This document shows positions 49,125-58,309 of a stretch of DNA of 64,000 nt, piece after piece. A program made the position numbers and the translations under genes. Positions within the stretch are counted from its first letter, which is position 1. Every line of letters begins with the position of its first letter. Origin of the DNA: Skeletonema tropicum (taxonomy: Eukaryota > Bacillariophyta > Thalassiosirophyceae > Thalassiosirales > Thalassiosiraceae); assembly GCA_037178625.1 (NCBI GenBank), contig CM074127.1, forward strand, positions 62,001 through 126,000. Reading direction: 5' to 3'. The notes below the pieces were generated by a model, which was not told where the DNA came from, did not search any database, and worked only from the letters and a program-made list of their open reading frames with translations.

Positions 49125-51396
49125 TTTCGGATCTTGCACCTTTCCCAGAGAAATACGCTGAAAGGGATGCACGGGATGACTCGGAGGAGCAGAATGACAA
49201 TCTAGTAAAAGATATCGCCTTTTACTGTGCACAATACGAAAATGGGGAGGAGGGAGAAGAATACGAGAATTTTGTCCGCGCCTACACTCACAAAAGGCTC
49301 CTTGATCCGACCAACATTACCCATACCCGTCTCGTGGAAGCCCGTCTTGCATCGTCGTCGCCAGATGAATCAATCATCTCCAGCTCGACCAATAATACTG
49401 CTATCTCTGGGAATGATATTGGTGCATCTACCACTACCAGCACCGCTACCCCCACAGTATCAAATGATCGAAAGTCCGAGGAGACAGAGAGGGGATCATA
49501 CCCCACTATCATACAGCTGATCAAGGGTTCACTCCTGGGTGGAGGGAATTACGATGATGTTTACTCCACAGATGAATCCGACTGCAATATGAACATTCCT
49601 GTTCCGGATTCGCCGCATGAGCAAGGATGTGCCGGGGAGGACAAACCTCAACAGGTTTCAGTTCCTACACTCGAAGGTGTTGCTCGTGCTGTCCTGCGGG
49701 ATGAAAAGAAACGCCTCGACGAGAAACAATACATCATGTACGAAGTGATTGCCTGTTCATTCTTGCTTGGTTTATTGACGCAAGACGAAGACGGCTCAAC
49801 GTTACTAGGGGGACTATGGACCGCAATCGGGAAAGATACCATGAATGACATCGAGGCATTGAAGCAGGAATTACGAGAGAGGGGAGGAAGAGAGCAGCTG
49901 CTCATGTGTTGTGACGGGATTTGCCGGAGCAGGTAAAAGCACCGCAATCAAGATTGCACAGAAGTTTTTGCTACGAATTTTGCAAGGCTACGTCTATCAT
50001 GTGGGCGGATAATACATTTCTGTTTACGGCCTACACTGGATCAGCTGCTGCTGCGTTTGGGGGGGTCACCACAGTGAAGGCAACCTACATCGCCAAACAG
50101 GGCAGCACTCCACACCTGAGCGCTGACGAGGAGAAGGCGTTTGAGGGTGTCCGCATCCTCATAATCGACGAGGTGTCATTCCTGAAAGATGACGAGCTTT
50201 TGAAGCTTGACAGGACTTTGCAGAGGATTGGTAATAATCGCCAACCATTTGGAGGGTATAGCATCATATTTGCTGGAGACTTTCAACAAAACGAGCCTAT
50301 TCAAATGAAAGCATCGCAAAAGTTATGGCACCCCACATCCTCGAGACATTTTGAGAACAACATCAACTGCGCCATCATCCTGGATGGTCTCCACCGATTT
50401 AAAGACGATGAAGCATATGGACGCATTCTGCAGAGATTGTGTAGAGGTGAAATGACACAGGATGACGTGGATAAAATCAACAAGAGATACGTTGGTGACG
50501 ATGGTATTAAATTACCCAAGCAATTCGATGGCGATACCTGCTACGCTTGTGAGACCAATAAGCAAAGAAATGCAATAACAGCGGCCATATTTCAAGAGCA
50601 TCTTAGGCAAACACACCCACAAGCTGGCGACGACGACGATCCCCCCCATCACACTATCATTATAAAAGGCCTCATAGAATCACTAACTTCGTCGGATGCA
50701 AAAGTTGGTACGCTGCGCCAGAGAATAATTGAACTCGGAGATACAGACGTGAGACAGGGAAAGAAATTGATAAGTCCGCATCTTTGTTGTTATATTGGCG
50801 CATATTTCATGTGCAATTCAAACGATAATCTGAAGGAACAAGGAACGGGTAACGGAACCCAGGCTCGACTAGTTCGGGTGAAATTGAGAGACAACCCAAT
50901 TAGCTATGGGTGCGAAGTGTGGGACGGAAGAAAGGTCTGGACTGTCTGCGCATCGGACGTGGAATTTGCCGAGTTCGAACACTATCCCAGAAAAGGTGAT
51001 TCGCCAAGATATTTCAAACTCAAGCCCAAAAAGGTCACTGCCACAGCGCACGTAACCCCCCATGACATGACGAAAGAGACAATACCGATGGCGTGTGGTG
51101 TGACTCAACTTCCGGTGAATGCAAGCGACGCCATTACAGGCCACAAACTCCAAGGTCTGACGAAAGACAATGTCATTGTCTGCTCCTGGAACAGGTCCAC
51201 TAACTGGATATACGTTATTCTTTCTCGGGTTCGGACTCTAACAGGCCTATATTTGTTCCGAAGACTTAAGCTCCGTGATATCAAACCACCATCACGAGAC
51301 TACATGGCCTTTCTCGACCGAATGAGAGGTCTCCAACAAATTGATTTTGACAGGGCGAGGAGACGAGGACGTCTTGAAGATGTAAATGTAGTGTAG
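49121..51396 (+). pseudogene. Helitron PIF1-type helicase, split over three frames
   Basis: A linker (49121-49904) leads into the SF1B helicase. The Walker A motif GFAGAGKS is encoded at 49917-49940 but in a different frame from the linker. The rest of the helicase, from about 50000, is in a third frame: TAYTGSAAAA, Walker B LIIDEVSF, FAGDFQQNEP, and near the end ITGHKLQGLT and YVILSRVRT (motifs V and VI). The enzyme would unwind DNA during transposition. All motifs are intact, with no stop within the segments, so only single-base shifts near 49906 and 49990 separate this from an active helicase. The tail ends in ...RGRLEDVNVV at 51396. Confidence 0.88.
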
Positions 51397-51561
51397 ACTC
51401 AGGGTAATACATAGCCTTGATGTGTTTGAATAAAGCAAGTATATATACTACCTGTATGTATGCATATCTATAATCCAAGCGAAATTGATTTTGTCTACAA
51501 GGTTGTTTATGTCTATAGGGTTGTTTTGTCTCAATTCTATTGTAATCCTTCTTCTGCCCCC

Positions 51562-51987
51562 TCAAAACTCCCCAGAGCCAGGGTGTGTCATACTTTCAGT
51601 GACTCCTGTGTCGGAGACTATCTTCGCGAAGAGTGAACCATTTGATATCAACGTAATCGTTTCCTTTAGATTAATCAGACGCCTTGACAACCCACTTGTC
51701 CCTTCTTCATCTGTATTTATCAATGAGGCATCCGCAGCCTCTAATTGCATGCGGCATTTGTCAATACCTAGAACAAGTCGATACAGATTACAAGGACGTA
51801 TGTCATCAATCTTTGCGACTTTCCTACAGATAGGGCAGCTTAGGCTCTTCGATAACCATAGCTCTAAGCAAGAATTGCAAAACTCGTGTCCGCATTTATC
51901 CAGATGCACAGCGTCATTGAACACATCAAGGCAGATGGGGCAGATAAGCCTCTTCAGGAGGGGGTCATCGAATTCATTATTCGTCAT
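51562..51987 (-). CDS. RING-finger protein (141 aa), antisense at the Helitron 3' side
   Basis: A C3HC4 RING near the N-terminus: C16-x2-C19, C32-x-H34, C37-x2-C40, C51-x2-C54 (CPIC ... CGHEFC ... CPIC), so a probable E3 ubiquitin ligase. The ATG at 51987 (MTNNEFDD) is chosen because the longer frame upstream begins only with TTG. Residues ~60-141 have no recognised domain (SLINTDEEG, ending HPGSGEF). It lies 166 bp beyond the helicase stop on the opposite strand and before the second 45-bp motif at 52122. It may therefore be host cargo inside the Helitron, or simply the neighbouring host gene. Confidence 0.75.
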   Translation of the reverse strand: MTNNEFDDPLLKRLICPICLDVFNDAVHLDKCGHEFCNSCLELWLSKSLSCPICRKVAKIDDIRPCNLYRLVLGIDKCRMQLEAADASLINTDEEGTSGLSRRLINLKETITLISNGSLFAKIVSDTGVTESMTHPGSGEF

Positions 51988-52008
51988 GGATGGATATGGT
52001 AAATTCAA

Positions 52009-53016
52009 TTAATGTAGTAACGCACTCTGGACATCACCAGTTAATATGTGGAACAAGTGACTGTTCAAGATCTATCTAATGCTACAATTATTTGGTAGGC
52101 TCTGATTTTTTATGCTGCATATCAGAAATTTAAGTACGTCAGGTGTGCCCTCTCTTGAAGGGGCTACTTGCTGTGTGTGCGCTGCCGTTGGTGTTCTCTT
52201 CAGTTCTCAGGTGAGGCCTAATCAAGATCGGCTTGTCAACTGAGTACCGATTCCCTTTATCGGCGAGAAACGGTGTCAAGGTGTCAGCTTATGTAGCCCC
52301 ACACACGATTGATGAGAAGGGGTACTTGAAGCTCAGCTCAAGCAAACATGACACCCCCACATAGATACTGTTCGTTTGCTTTCAGCTTGCAAGTTTTTTT
52401 TCAGTATCATGATTATGGTGGCAAGTAAGGTATCGATGAGATCCTAATGGCCAAGGGATGACGATTACCACTGCAAGGAAGTTCTAAATCCTTCTAGTTA
52501 CTGTGTTATTGAGGGTCGTAGGAAGCCATTTTTCACCATGGTCTGGGTCCATTATGGATGGTTGATGGCCGGTGAGTACCGCATGTACGTAGGAAGTAGT
52601 ATGATATGAAACGGTACTGGGTTTTTATCCGAAGCCACACACAATTGACTCGACTTCAAAAACTTCAAGTTGGAGGAGGTTGCTTAATTGTGCGACACTT
52701 AGCACTTTTGCTACCCACATAAACACAAACGGCGGGCAGATCAAAACACAGAGGAAGAACTGACGCGCGTTTTAAAAAAATAACGGAGTCAAAACTCCCA
52801 CGAGAAAAAAAGTTAAGCGTCGCACAAAATAGGTACTTGCAAACTGAAAGCAAACGAACAGTAGAGTGTTTAGCCGCCGGATTGGAAAGACGCCGAGCAA
52901 TGCAGGTGAAAGGGGTTTCATAAATATATCTACTTAGAGGAGTAAACTTACACTGCAGGAAATCAACAAGTCCATACAAAAATAAAAGCTGGTGATCTGA
53001 AAAATTGTATGGTAGC
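52009..53016. other. Intergenic region with a 29-nt inverted repeat
   Basis: No gene recognised; the minus-strand ORF at 52665-53018 is not protein-like. It contains the second copy of the cagaaatttaagtacgtc motif (52122-52168) and the inverted repeat described separately. The end of the region, in front of the ATG at 53017, is AT-rich and probably holds the promoter and leader of that gene. Confidence 0.6.
52366..52863. repeat. 29-nt inverted repeat with ~440-nt spacer
   Basis: The left arm, 52366-52394, starts tactgttcgtttgctttcag. The right arm, 52835-52863, is its reverse complement with one mismatch in 29. The arms could be terminal inverted repeats of a small DNA element or form a foldback stem in a transcript. 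I see no clear target-site duplication outside the arms. Confidence 0.85.
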
Positions 53017-55149
53017 ATGGCACCCTTTTTTCTTCAAACCCTTGAGTTTCGGTGCTCGTTGGAGATGCGAGACTTTCTCAATCAACGTCGTCTTAATCCT
53101 GAAGAAGAACAAAAAGTAAATCGTGGAGTTGAGATCGAACTGGAGACCTTTGGGCGACTGGATAAAAATAAACTTCGAAAGGTCTCCAACTTGCCTGAAG
53201 AACTCATTGACTATTTGAGTGGAGGCAAAAGGGAGATCCCAGAGTACTTTCATTTTCCCATCAAACGTTATGTTCCAGAACGACGCAAACGTGAAGAAAG
53301 GGCAGACGATTATCTGAAGATGTTGGCTGACATCATACGCATATACCGGAAAACATTTGTTGGTATCTGGAAAAGCACTTATCTTATGAATGGTGGAGGT
53401 CCACTGGACGGATCTCAGGATGTTACAGCGTTCCCCGGAAAGCTTCGAGCGCTCGTCCCGACAATAGACGCCGCCGCATGGATCGAGACTCATCATCAGT
53501 TCACCAATACTTATGGGCAAACTCTTGTCGAGCATAAATTGACATGGCTGCCTCCATCAATGGATCAAGAATTGTGCATCGTCAACATTTGGGACAAGAC
53601 TTTCGAAACTTATATTTCCGAGCTTGATCCCTCAATTTCCTTGGATTCTCAAGGGACAGCTGCTGACATGGCTCCTCCAACAAGCCCCCCAACAGCTTCT
53701 GAAGTGGCTCATCCAACAAGAGAGGATCAACAAGTTGCCTCAGATAGTCAAGAAACTAAAGTGGCTCGTCAAGGAATAACAAAAGGGGAGCTAGACTTTG
53801 CCAATGAAAACGACATTAATTTCGCTGAATTGAAAAAGGCCACTACAGCACTCCTCGGGGATTTCTTGTGCAAGTTGGAAGCAGTGAAAGCTGATTCTTT
53901 TCCTGCTGCTGCTGCTGCTGCTGGTGGTGAAGGTCGTGCTGGTCTATTGTTTGAACCTGGCCCTTCTGCAGAATGCCTCCCATTGCAGGAAACAGCCACT
54001 TTTCTGCTCGATGCGCTGGGTTTGGCTTCGTCTCGATCTGGTGATGAGTCCTCTTTACGTGCCAGTGATGAAGGTCGAAAGCCCCCATATCTCCAACATC
54101 TTCCTCCTCGAGCAAGGTACGAACAGGATCAACAGTTACAGCAAAGATCGTTTGAACCTGGCCTTTCTGGAGAACAACCACCGGGAGCGGGAGGTCAGGA
54201 TCTGGCGAATTACCTCCCAAGGCATATGGCCACTTTTGTGCCGGGTGATCCAATCCAACCCCACCATGTTAGTCCTGCTGCTGCTGCTGCTGGAGTTGCT
54301 GCTTCTGCTTCGTCTAGAGGATCTGGTGATGAGTCCTCATTACTTGCCAGTGATGAAGGTCGAAAGCCCCCATATCTCCAACATCTTCCTCCTCGAGCAA
54401 GGTACGAACAGGATCAACAGTTACAGCAAAGATCGTTTGAACCTGGCCTTTCTGGAGAACAACCACCGGGAGCGGGAGGTCAGGATCTGGCGAATTACCT
54501 CCCAAGGCAGATGGCCACTTTTGTGCCGGGTGATCCAATCCAACCCCACCATGTTAGTCCTGCTGCTGCTGCTGCTGGAGTTGCTGCTTCTGCTTCGTCT
54601 AGAGGATCAGGTGATGAGTCCTCATTACTTGCCAGTGATGAAGATCGAAAGCCCCCATATCTCCCACATCTTTCTCCTCGAGCAAGGTACGAACAGGATC
54701 AACAGTTACAGCAATGGAATTATGGTAGATTGACACCACCCTATCTACAGACCCCTCCGACCGAGGCCACGTTTCCTCGTTATGTTGATGCTGGTTTTGG
54801 ATCTCATGCGAATAACTCGGCAGGTGCACATAATGGCCGCCGCCATCACTATGATTATGATTACATGCCAGCACAATCAAACAGGGGCTGTATGATGTTC
54901 CCATGTACGCAACTGCATTTCGTCAACCTCATTACCGTATCACTGAACCACATGACGAGCACACACAAGAAAGAATTCAACGCTCTTATTCAGACAGAGC
55001 TCGCAGAGCTGCAGTTGGGTACAAACGCAATCACTCTGGAAGTAGGACTGACGTGCCACACAACGAGTACAGCTATCATGATCGTGCCCCTAGTAATGAC
55101 CAAAGACATGAGCGAAATTCGGATCACTTCCCTTGCTCCATTAGCTTGA
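53017..55149 (+). CDS. Hypothetical protein with 95-aa tandem repeats (710 aa, possible C-terminal frameshift)
   Basis: The start is the ATG at 53017. Residues 1-~210 are charged and look folded (EIELETFGRLDKNKLRKV, KRYVPERRKREERADDYL, WKSTYLMNGGG), with no family recognised. After a low-complexity linker and a poly-Ala stretch come DNA repeats of 285 bp at 54037-54321 and 54322-54606, and a partial third to about 54716. Each encodes ~95 residues rich in Gly, Pro, Gln and Ser, including GDESSL.ASDEGRKPPYL and RARYEQDQQLQQ. A diverged older copy lies just before the first. Near 54885-54900 another frame takes over with more fitting composition (MYATAFRQPHYRITEP...), ending at 55166. A one-base shift at the aacaggggctg run may therefore have changed the true C-terminus. 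Confidence 0.72.
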   Translation: MAPFFLQTLEFRCSLEMRDFLNQRRLNPEEEQKVNRGVEIELETFGRLDKNKLRKVSNLPEELIDYLSGGKREIPEYFHFPIKRYVPERRKREERADDYLKMLADIIRIYRKTFVGIWKSTYLMNGGGPLDGSQDVTAFPGKLRALVPTIDAAAWIETHHQFTNTYGQTLVEHKLTWLPPSMDQELCIVNIWDKTFETYISELDPSISLDSQGTAADMAPPTSPPTASEVAHPTREDQQVASDSQETKVARQGITKGELDFANENDINFAELKKATTALLGDFLCKLEAVKADSFPAAAAAAGGEGRAGLLFEPGPSAECLPLQETATFLLDALGLASSRSGDESSLRASDEGRKPPYLQHLPPRARYEQDQQLQQRSFEPGLSGEQPPGAGGQDLANYLPRHMATFVPGDPIQPHHVSPAAAAAGVAASASSRGSGDESSLLASDEGRKPPYLQHLPPRARYEQDQQLQQRSFEPGLSGEQPPGAGGQDLANYLPRQMATFVPGDPIQPHHVSPAAAAAGVAASASSRGSGDESSLLASDEDRKPPYLPHLSPRARYEQDQQLQQWNYGRLTPPYLQTPPTEATFPRYVDAGFGSHANNSAGAHNGRRHHYDYDYMPAQSNRGCMMFPCTQLHFVNLITVSLNHMTSTHKKEFNALIQTELAELQLGTNAITLEVGLTCHTTSTAIMIVPLVMTKDMSEIRITSLAPLA
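54037..54716. repeat. 285-bp coding minisatellite (2.4 copies)
   Basis: The unit starts tctggtgatgagtcctc at 54037 and 54322, and tcaggtgatgagtcctc at 54607. The length is exactly 95 codons, so copy-number change keeps the frame. It includes a gctgct-rich Ala tract. Confidence 0.95.
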
Positions 55150-55960
55150 GAACTACCCATCGCTGAAGTCGATCACCTGCTTTGATAACTCAGAACAATC
55201 ATAGTCATTGTGGGATTACATTATTTGAATTGCCTTGGTCATTCTATGACTTCAATCATTCACAAACTACTCTTTTGAATGGCCATCTAACCCTGTTTGA
55301 TTCACGCTTAATGACTATTGTCTTGCGAGCTTGAAGTTTGGAGAACTCTCGCACGATCATCTCCAAGGCTCTCTAGTTCACTCTATACAATAAAACTCTA
55401 AATATGATTATATATATTATATAGAGGATGCGAAATCTGAAATTGTACGACCAGGATGACGCCTGTGTTCAGCCCCTCTACTGCTTGCTTGCGATGCTTC
55501 TTCAACTGCTGCCCCGTCGGTCATATCCGAACATTTGTTGTGAACAAGATGAGCAAATGACTTTGTCGGTGTCATCCCTTCGCTTTCCATGTTAGAGACT
55601 ATACTCTTGAGGTGTCTTCCCTTGTTCGTCTTCATCAGTGTCATCAACTTCCTAACTGCACGTCTCATCATTTCCCTTCGAATATTTGCTACTTCTTGAT
55701 GAGGGCTTCATATGATATATAATATATAGTATTATATATATATTTTATAATAAGATTTAACACGCTTCCTCCACGACTACAAGTCGCTGTCTTCCAACAG
55801 GACAGCTTCGTCAATTTCGTCCATATTATAAATATACTTTTATAACAATAACAACAATATCTAAGAAGTATTTATCTATAACCCAGTGCCCTGAGACGCA
55901 CATATCCCATCATAAATGAATTTTTATTTCCCCATGTCAGTGAGATGCTCACCAATAAGC
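55150..55960. other. Intergenic, AT-rich, one weak small ORF
   Basis: Contains strongly AT-rich stretches (about 55400-55425 and 55710-55760, tata runs) suitable for 3' ends of the converging genes on both sides. A minus-strand ATG ORF of 84 codons (55417-55671, MMRRAVRKLMTLMKTN-) has a basic start and no family. It could be a small gene, but nothing beyond its open frame supports it. Confidence 0.5.
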
Positions 55961-56650
55961 TCAGTCAAACCACATCTTCCCATTCCATTCGACGTCACTC
56001 ACCTGCGAGATGACGCGCTTCCCCTCCACCTCGCTTCCGAAAAACTCGATTAACAACTCTTCATCTTGCAAGATATCTTCCTTGCTAGTGCCGAAGTAAA
56101 TCTTCTTGATGTACATAATGCAGTCCTTGTCGAGTAGGTAATAATTGAGAGGCATAGGAGGGTCCCCCGAGACATCGCCTCTGAACTTGAAGCTCTTCAT
56201 TTCAAAATCAGACGAAGAGAACGAAGAGAAAGAGCTAGCAATCTTCTGACCAATCTCGCATGGCTCCTCTTCGGGATTCTGTCGCAGTGTAATGATACAG
56301 TTCCAGGGGTATGGCATCTCAGGGATACTCTTCATAGGTTCGTCGTCCAAAGGCCTGAGTTGATCACGACGGGGCAATATGCAATCAATGTACCACCCAG
56401 AGGCAGAATCATCGCCATTGCGCCAAGCGTCCGTGAGAGGTTTGATGTAGGCCCCCTGATTTTTGCGGGTTGGTGACGAAACAATACTAATGACAATGTC
56501 AACCACTGCTGTCTGCAAACTATCGATGATTCCACCCGAGGCTGCAGATGGAAATTTTGCTTTGATGGGGGAATAATTCACATTCTTCTTCACCCTTTTC
56601 GAACGGGGAGCAGCCGATGCAGCAACTGATGTCTTCTTCGAGCCTGGCAT
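55961..56650 (-). CDS. Hypothetical protein (229 aa)
   Basis: The start is taken at the ATG at 56650 (MPGSKKTSVAA). An in-frame ATG at 56725 would add 25 residues of hydrophobic, less typical sequence (MLALIWGWPIRAW) that could alternatively be a membrane anchor. Residues 1-30 are Ser/Ala/Lys-rich with a basic cluster RSKRVKK (possible nuclear signal). The rest looks folded, with Trp and aromatic residues (WYIDCILPRRD, PYPWNCIITLRQ, LNYYLLDKDCIMYIKKI) and an acidic C-terminus ending WNGKMWFD. No known family was recognised. The ORF is intact, on the strand opposite to the neighbouring histone gene. Confidence 0.65.
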   Translation of the reverse strand: MPGSKKTSVAASAAPRSKRVKKNVNYSPIKAKFPSAASGGIIDSLQTAVVDIVISIVSSPTRKNQGAYIKPLTDAWRNGDDSASGWYIDCILPRRDQLRPLDDEPMKSIPEMPYPWNCIITLRQNPEEEPCEIGQKIASSFSSFSSSDFEMKSFKFRGDVSGDPPMPLNYYLLDKDCIMYIKKIYFGTSKEDILQDEELLIEFFGSEVEGKRVISQVSDVEWNGKMWFD

Positions 56651-56787
56651 ACTATCTTGGAGAATAAAGCAAATCTGATTTATGAGCCAAGCTCGGATCG
56701 GCCAACCCCAAATCAAAGCAAGCATATTATCCAATATAGTAGTCCTAAGGTAGGGTTCTCAACCTTTGTTTTGATTCTGGGGTCTGC

Positions 56788-57100
56788 TACCTTTTACAAG
56801 ATGTACGGCGGAAGTGGTGTGAACTTTTTTTAAATTGAGTTTTTGGGACTCAGTACCATCAAACCTGAGTCCACGATTAACTTCAATTTCAAATCTACCT
56901 TGGACGGAATTGGTATGAACTTTTTTTTCAAATTGAGTTTTTGGGACTTACATCAAACCTAAGTCCACAATCTTCAATTTCAAATCTACCTTTTACAGGA
57001 TATGTACGTACGGGGATGCAGGAACTGGTATGAACTTTGTTCAAATTGAGTTTTCGGGACTTACCACAAACCTAAAAACCTAGGTTACTTTCAAATTTCA
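56788..57100. repeat. Degenerate ~100-bp tandem repeat upstream of histone H3
   Basis: Three imperfect copies (about 56788-56895, 56896-56987 and 56988-57100) share ggt(g/a)tgaacttt, caaattgagttttt and gggact blocks and, in the first two, caatttcaaatctacctt. They sit within the divergent spacer between the hypothetical gene at 55961 and the H3 gene at 57219, ending about 120 bp before the H3 start codon. Confidence 0.85.
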
Positions 57101-57218
57101 GATTGTGACCTAGCACTCCAGGTAGGTATCTCATAACATCGGAATCCCAACACAGTTCCATGGGGAGTAAGCAAATTCCTACTTCTCACAAATTTAGGAA
57201 CAATAATAAGTAATTTTC

Positions 57219-57629
57219 ATGGCTCGAACCAAGCAAACCGCCCGTATATCCACCGGAGGCAAAGCTCCTCACAAACAACTCGCCACCAAGGCAGCACGCA
57301 AATCTGCTCCCACCGCTGGAGGTGTCCGCAAGCCCTACCGCTACCGCCCAGGAACTGTCGCTCTTCGTGAGATCCGCCGTTACCAAAAAAGTGTGGATTT
57401 GATCATCCGAAAAGCTCCCTTTCAGCGTCTTGTGCGGGAGATTGCGCAGGATTTGATGTCAGATCTTAGGTTTCAGTCGACTGCCGTTTTGGCATTACAG
57501 GAGGCAGCTGAGGCTTATCTAACTGGCCTTTTTGAGGACACCAACCTTTGCGCTTTACATGCCAAGCGTGTAACAATAATGCCAAAGGATATCCAGCTTG
57601 CTCGTCGCCTTCGCGGAGAGCGGGCCTGA
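57219..57629 (+). CDS. Histone H3 variant lacking K9, K36 and K79 (136 aa)
   Basis: Full-length intronless H3 with a normal end (RRLRGERA) and intact histone fold ([37 protein letters not shown]). It packages DNA in nucleosomes with H4, H2A and H2B. Using standard numbering without the first Met, K4, K14, K18, K23, K27, K56 and K122 are present. Position 9 is Ile (ARIST, codon ATA), 17 is His, 36 is Arg (GGVRKPY), 39 is Tyr, 65 is Ala and 79 is Met (DLMSD, codon ATG). The tail is the same length as canonical H3 and the loop 1 region has no insertion, so it is not a CENP-A-type centromeric H3. An intact frame over a highly conserved protein suggests a functional replacement variant; a young pseudogene cannot be excluded. 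Confidence 0.93.
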   Translation: MARTKQTARISTGGKAPHKQLATKAARKSAPTAGGVRKPYRYRPGTVALREIRRYQKSVDLIIRKAPFQRLVREIAQDLMSDLRFQSTAVLALQEAAEAYLTGLFEDTNLCALHAKRVTIMPKDIQLARRLRGERA

Positions 57630-58309
57630 TCATGATGTATACAACAAGAAAAACATAAAATAATAAAAGACTGCCAATCAGCAACCATGATTGGATAGCG
57701 CCCTATGAGGGAAATATACGAGTAATTAAATAGACCTGATGTTGATGTCAAAATTCAGCATTTGAGGCTGAAGGCTTGGTCTTTTTTTGTAAACACGCCA
57801 ACTCAGCATATTACTTAAAAGAGTTAGTCCTACCGCAAATTCAAATGTGGATTAACAGCTCTCTCTGCAGTGCTTGGGGCATCCTAATCCTAACGCAGCC
57901 AACAGACAATCAGCACGGAACTCGCAATATATATTGGCACAGGAGGTCCTGTTCGTGTGCCAATCGGGGAAACACAGAGGAAGAGCCTTCGTTTTGTAAA
58001 CTCCTTCTCAATCTGGACGGCGGCATTAGTTGTAATCTCGCCACTTGCTCACAAGCTTGCTATAAAGAAGGCAAGCATTCGCTGTGTTGTAACAGAATAG
58101 TGGTTGTTTGTAGAGGATGAATTGGGACTTCCGTTTCTATGTAACATGCTGCAGCACACAGAAGAAAAGGATGAGAGAGGAGGAAGGGACTGAGAGAGAG
58201 CAGAATGCGAGACCACCTTTAGATTGAGATTGATGAATGTTAACGAATTAACCCCGGTGATAACACTCAACATAAATATTTATATACCCAGATCACCAGT
58301 CAACTGTTC
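57630..58309. other. Convergent spacer between H3 and RNR large-subunit genes
   Basis: It holds the 3' regions of both genes. The plus-strand ORF at 57776-58120 begins at a non-ATG codon in a poly-T run and is not protein-like. Purine-rich sequence occurs around 58155-58205. No conserved histone stem-loop was recognised after the H3 stop. Confidence 0.6.

Larger units (their letters stand above)
44413..52121 (+). mobile_element. Helitron, decayed or mis-assembled autonomous copy (limits approximate)
   Basis: The element is recognised by a Rep/helicase coding region (44977-51396) with the domains in Helitron order. The outer limits are a guess. They use the ~45-bp direct motif at 44413-44455 and its second occurrence at 52122-52168, which could be the 5' ends of two family members placed in tandem. 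The expected TC start and hairpin-CTRR end were not identified with confidence. The gap at 44477-44976 removes the beginning of the coding region. An antisense RING-finger ORF at 51562-51987 lies within these limits and may be captured cargo. Confidence 0.6.

Noticed and set aside
52470..52502. Candidate Helitron 3' end (short stem followed by ctagt near 52494)
   Set aside because: The stem is only 5 bp, lacks the usual short gap before CTRR, and lies beyond the second 45-bp motif, so it is not better than chance.
53924..54733. 269-codon plus-strand ORF within the repeat-rich protein gene
   Set aside because: It is an alternative frame of the same 285-bp repeats, giving Leu-rich shadow sequence; the main frame starts earlier and is longer.
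57219..57629. H3 gene as a centromeric CENP-A
   Set aside because: The tail is standard length and nearly canonical, loop 1 has no insertion, and the C-terminus is canonical H3.
57776..58120. 114-codon ORF between H3 and RNR1
   Set aside because: It starts at a non-ATG codon in a poly-T run, has no recognisable domain and lies in the 3' regions of two convergent genes.
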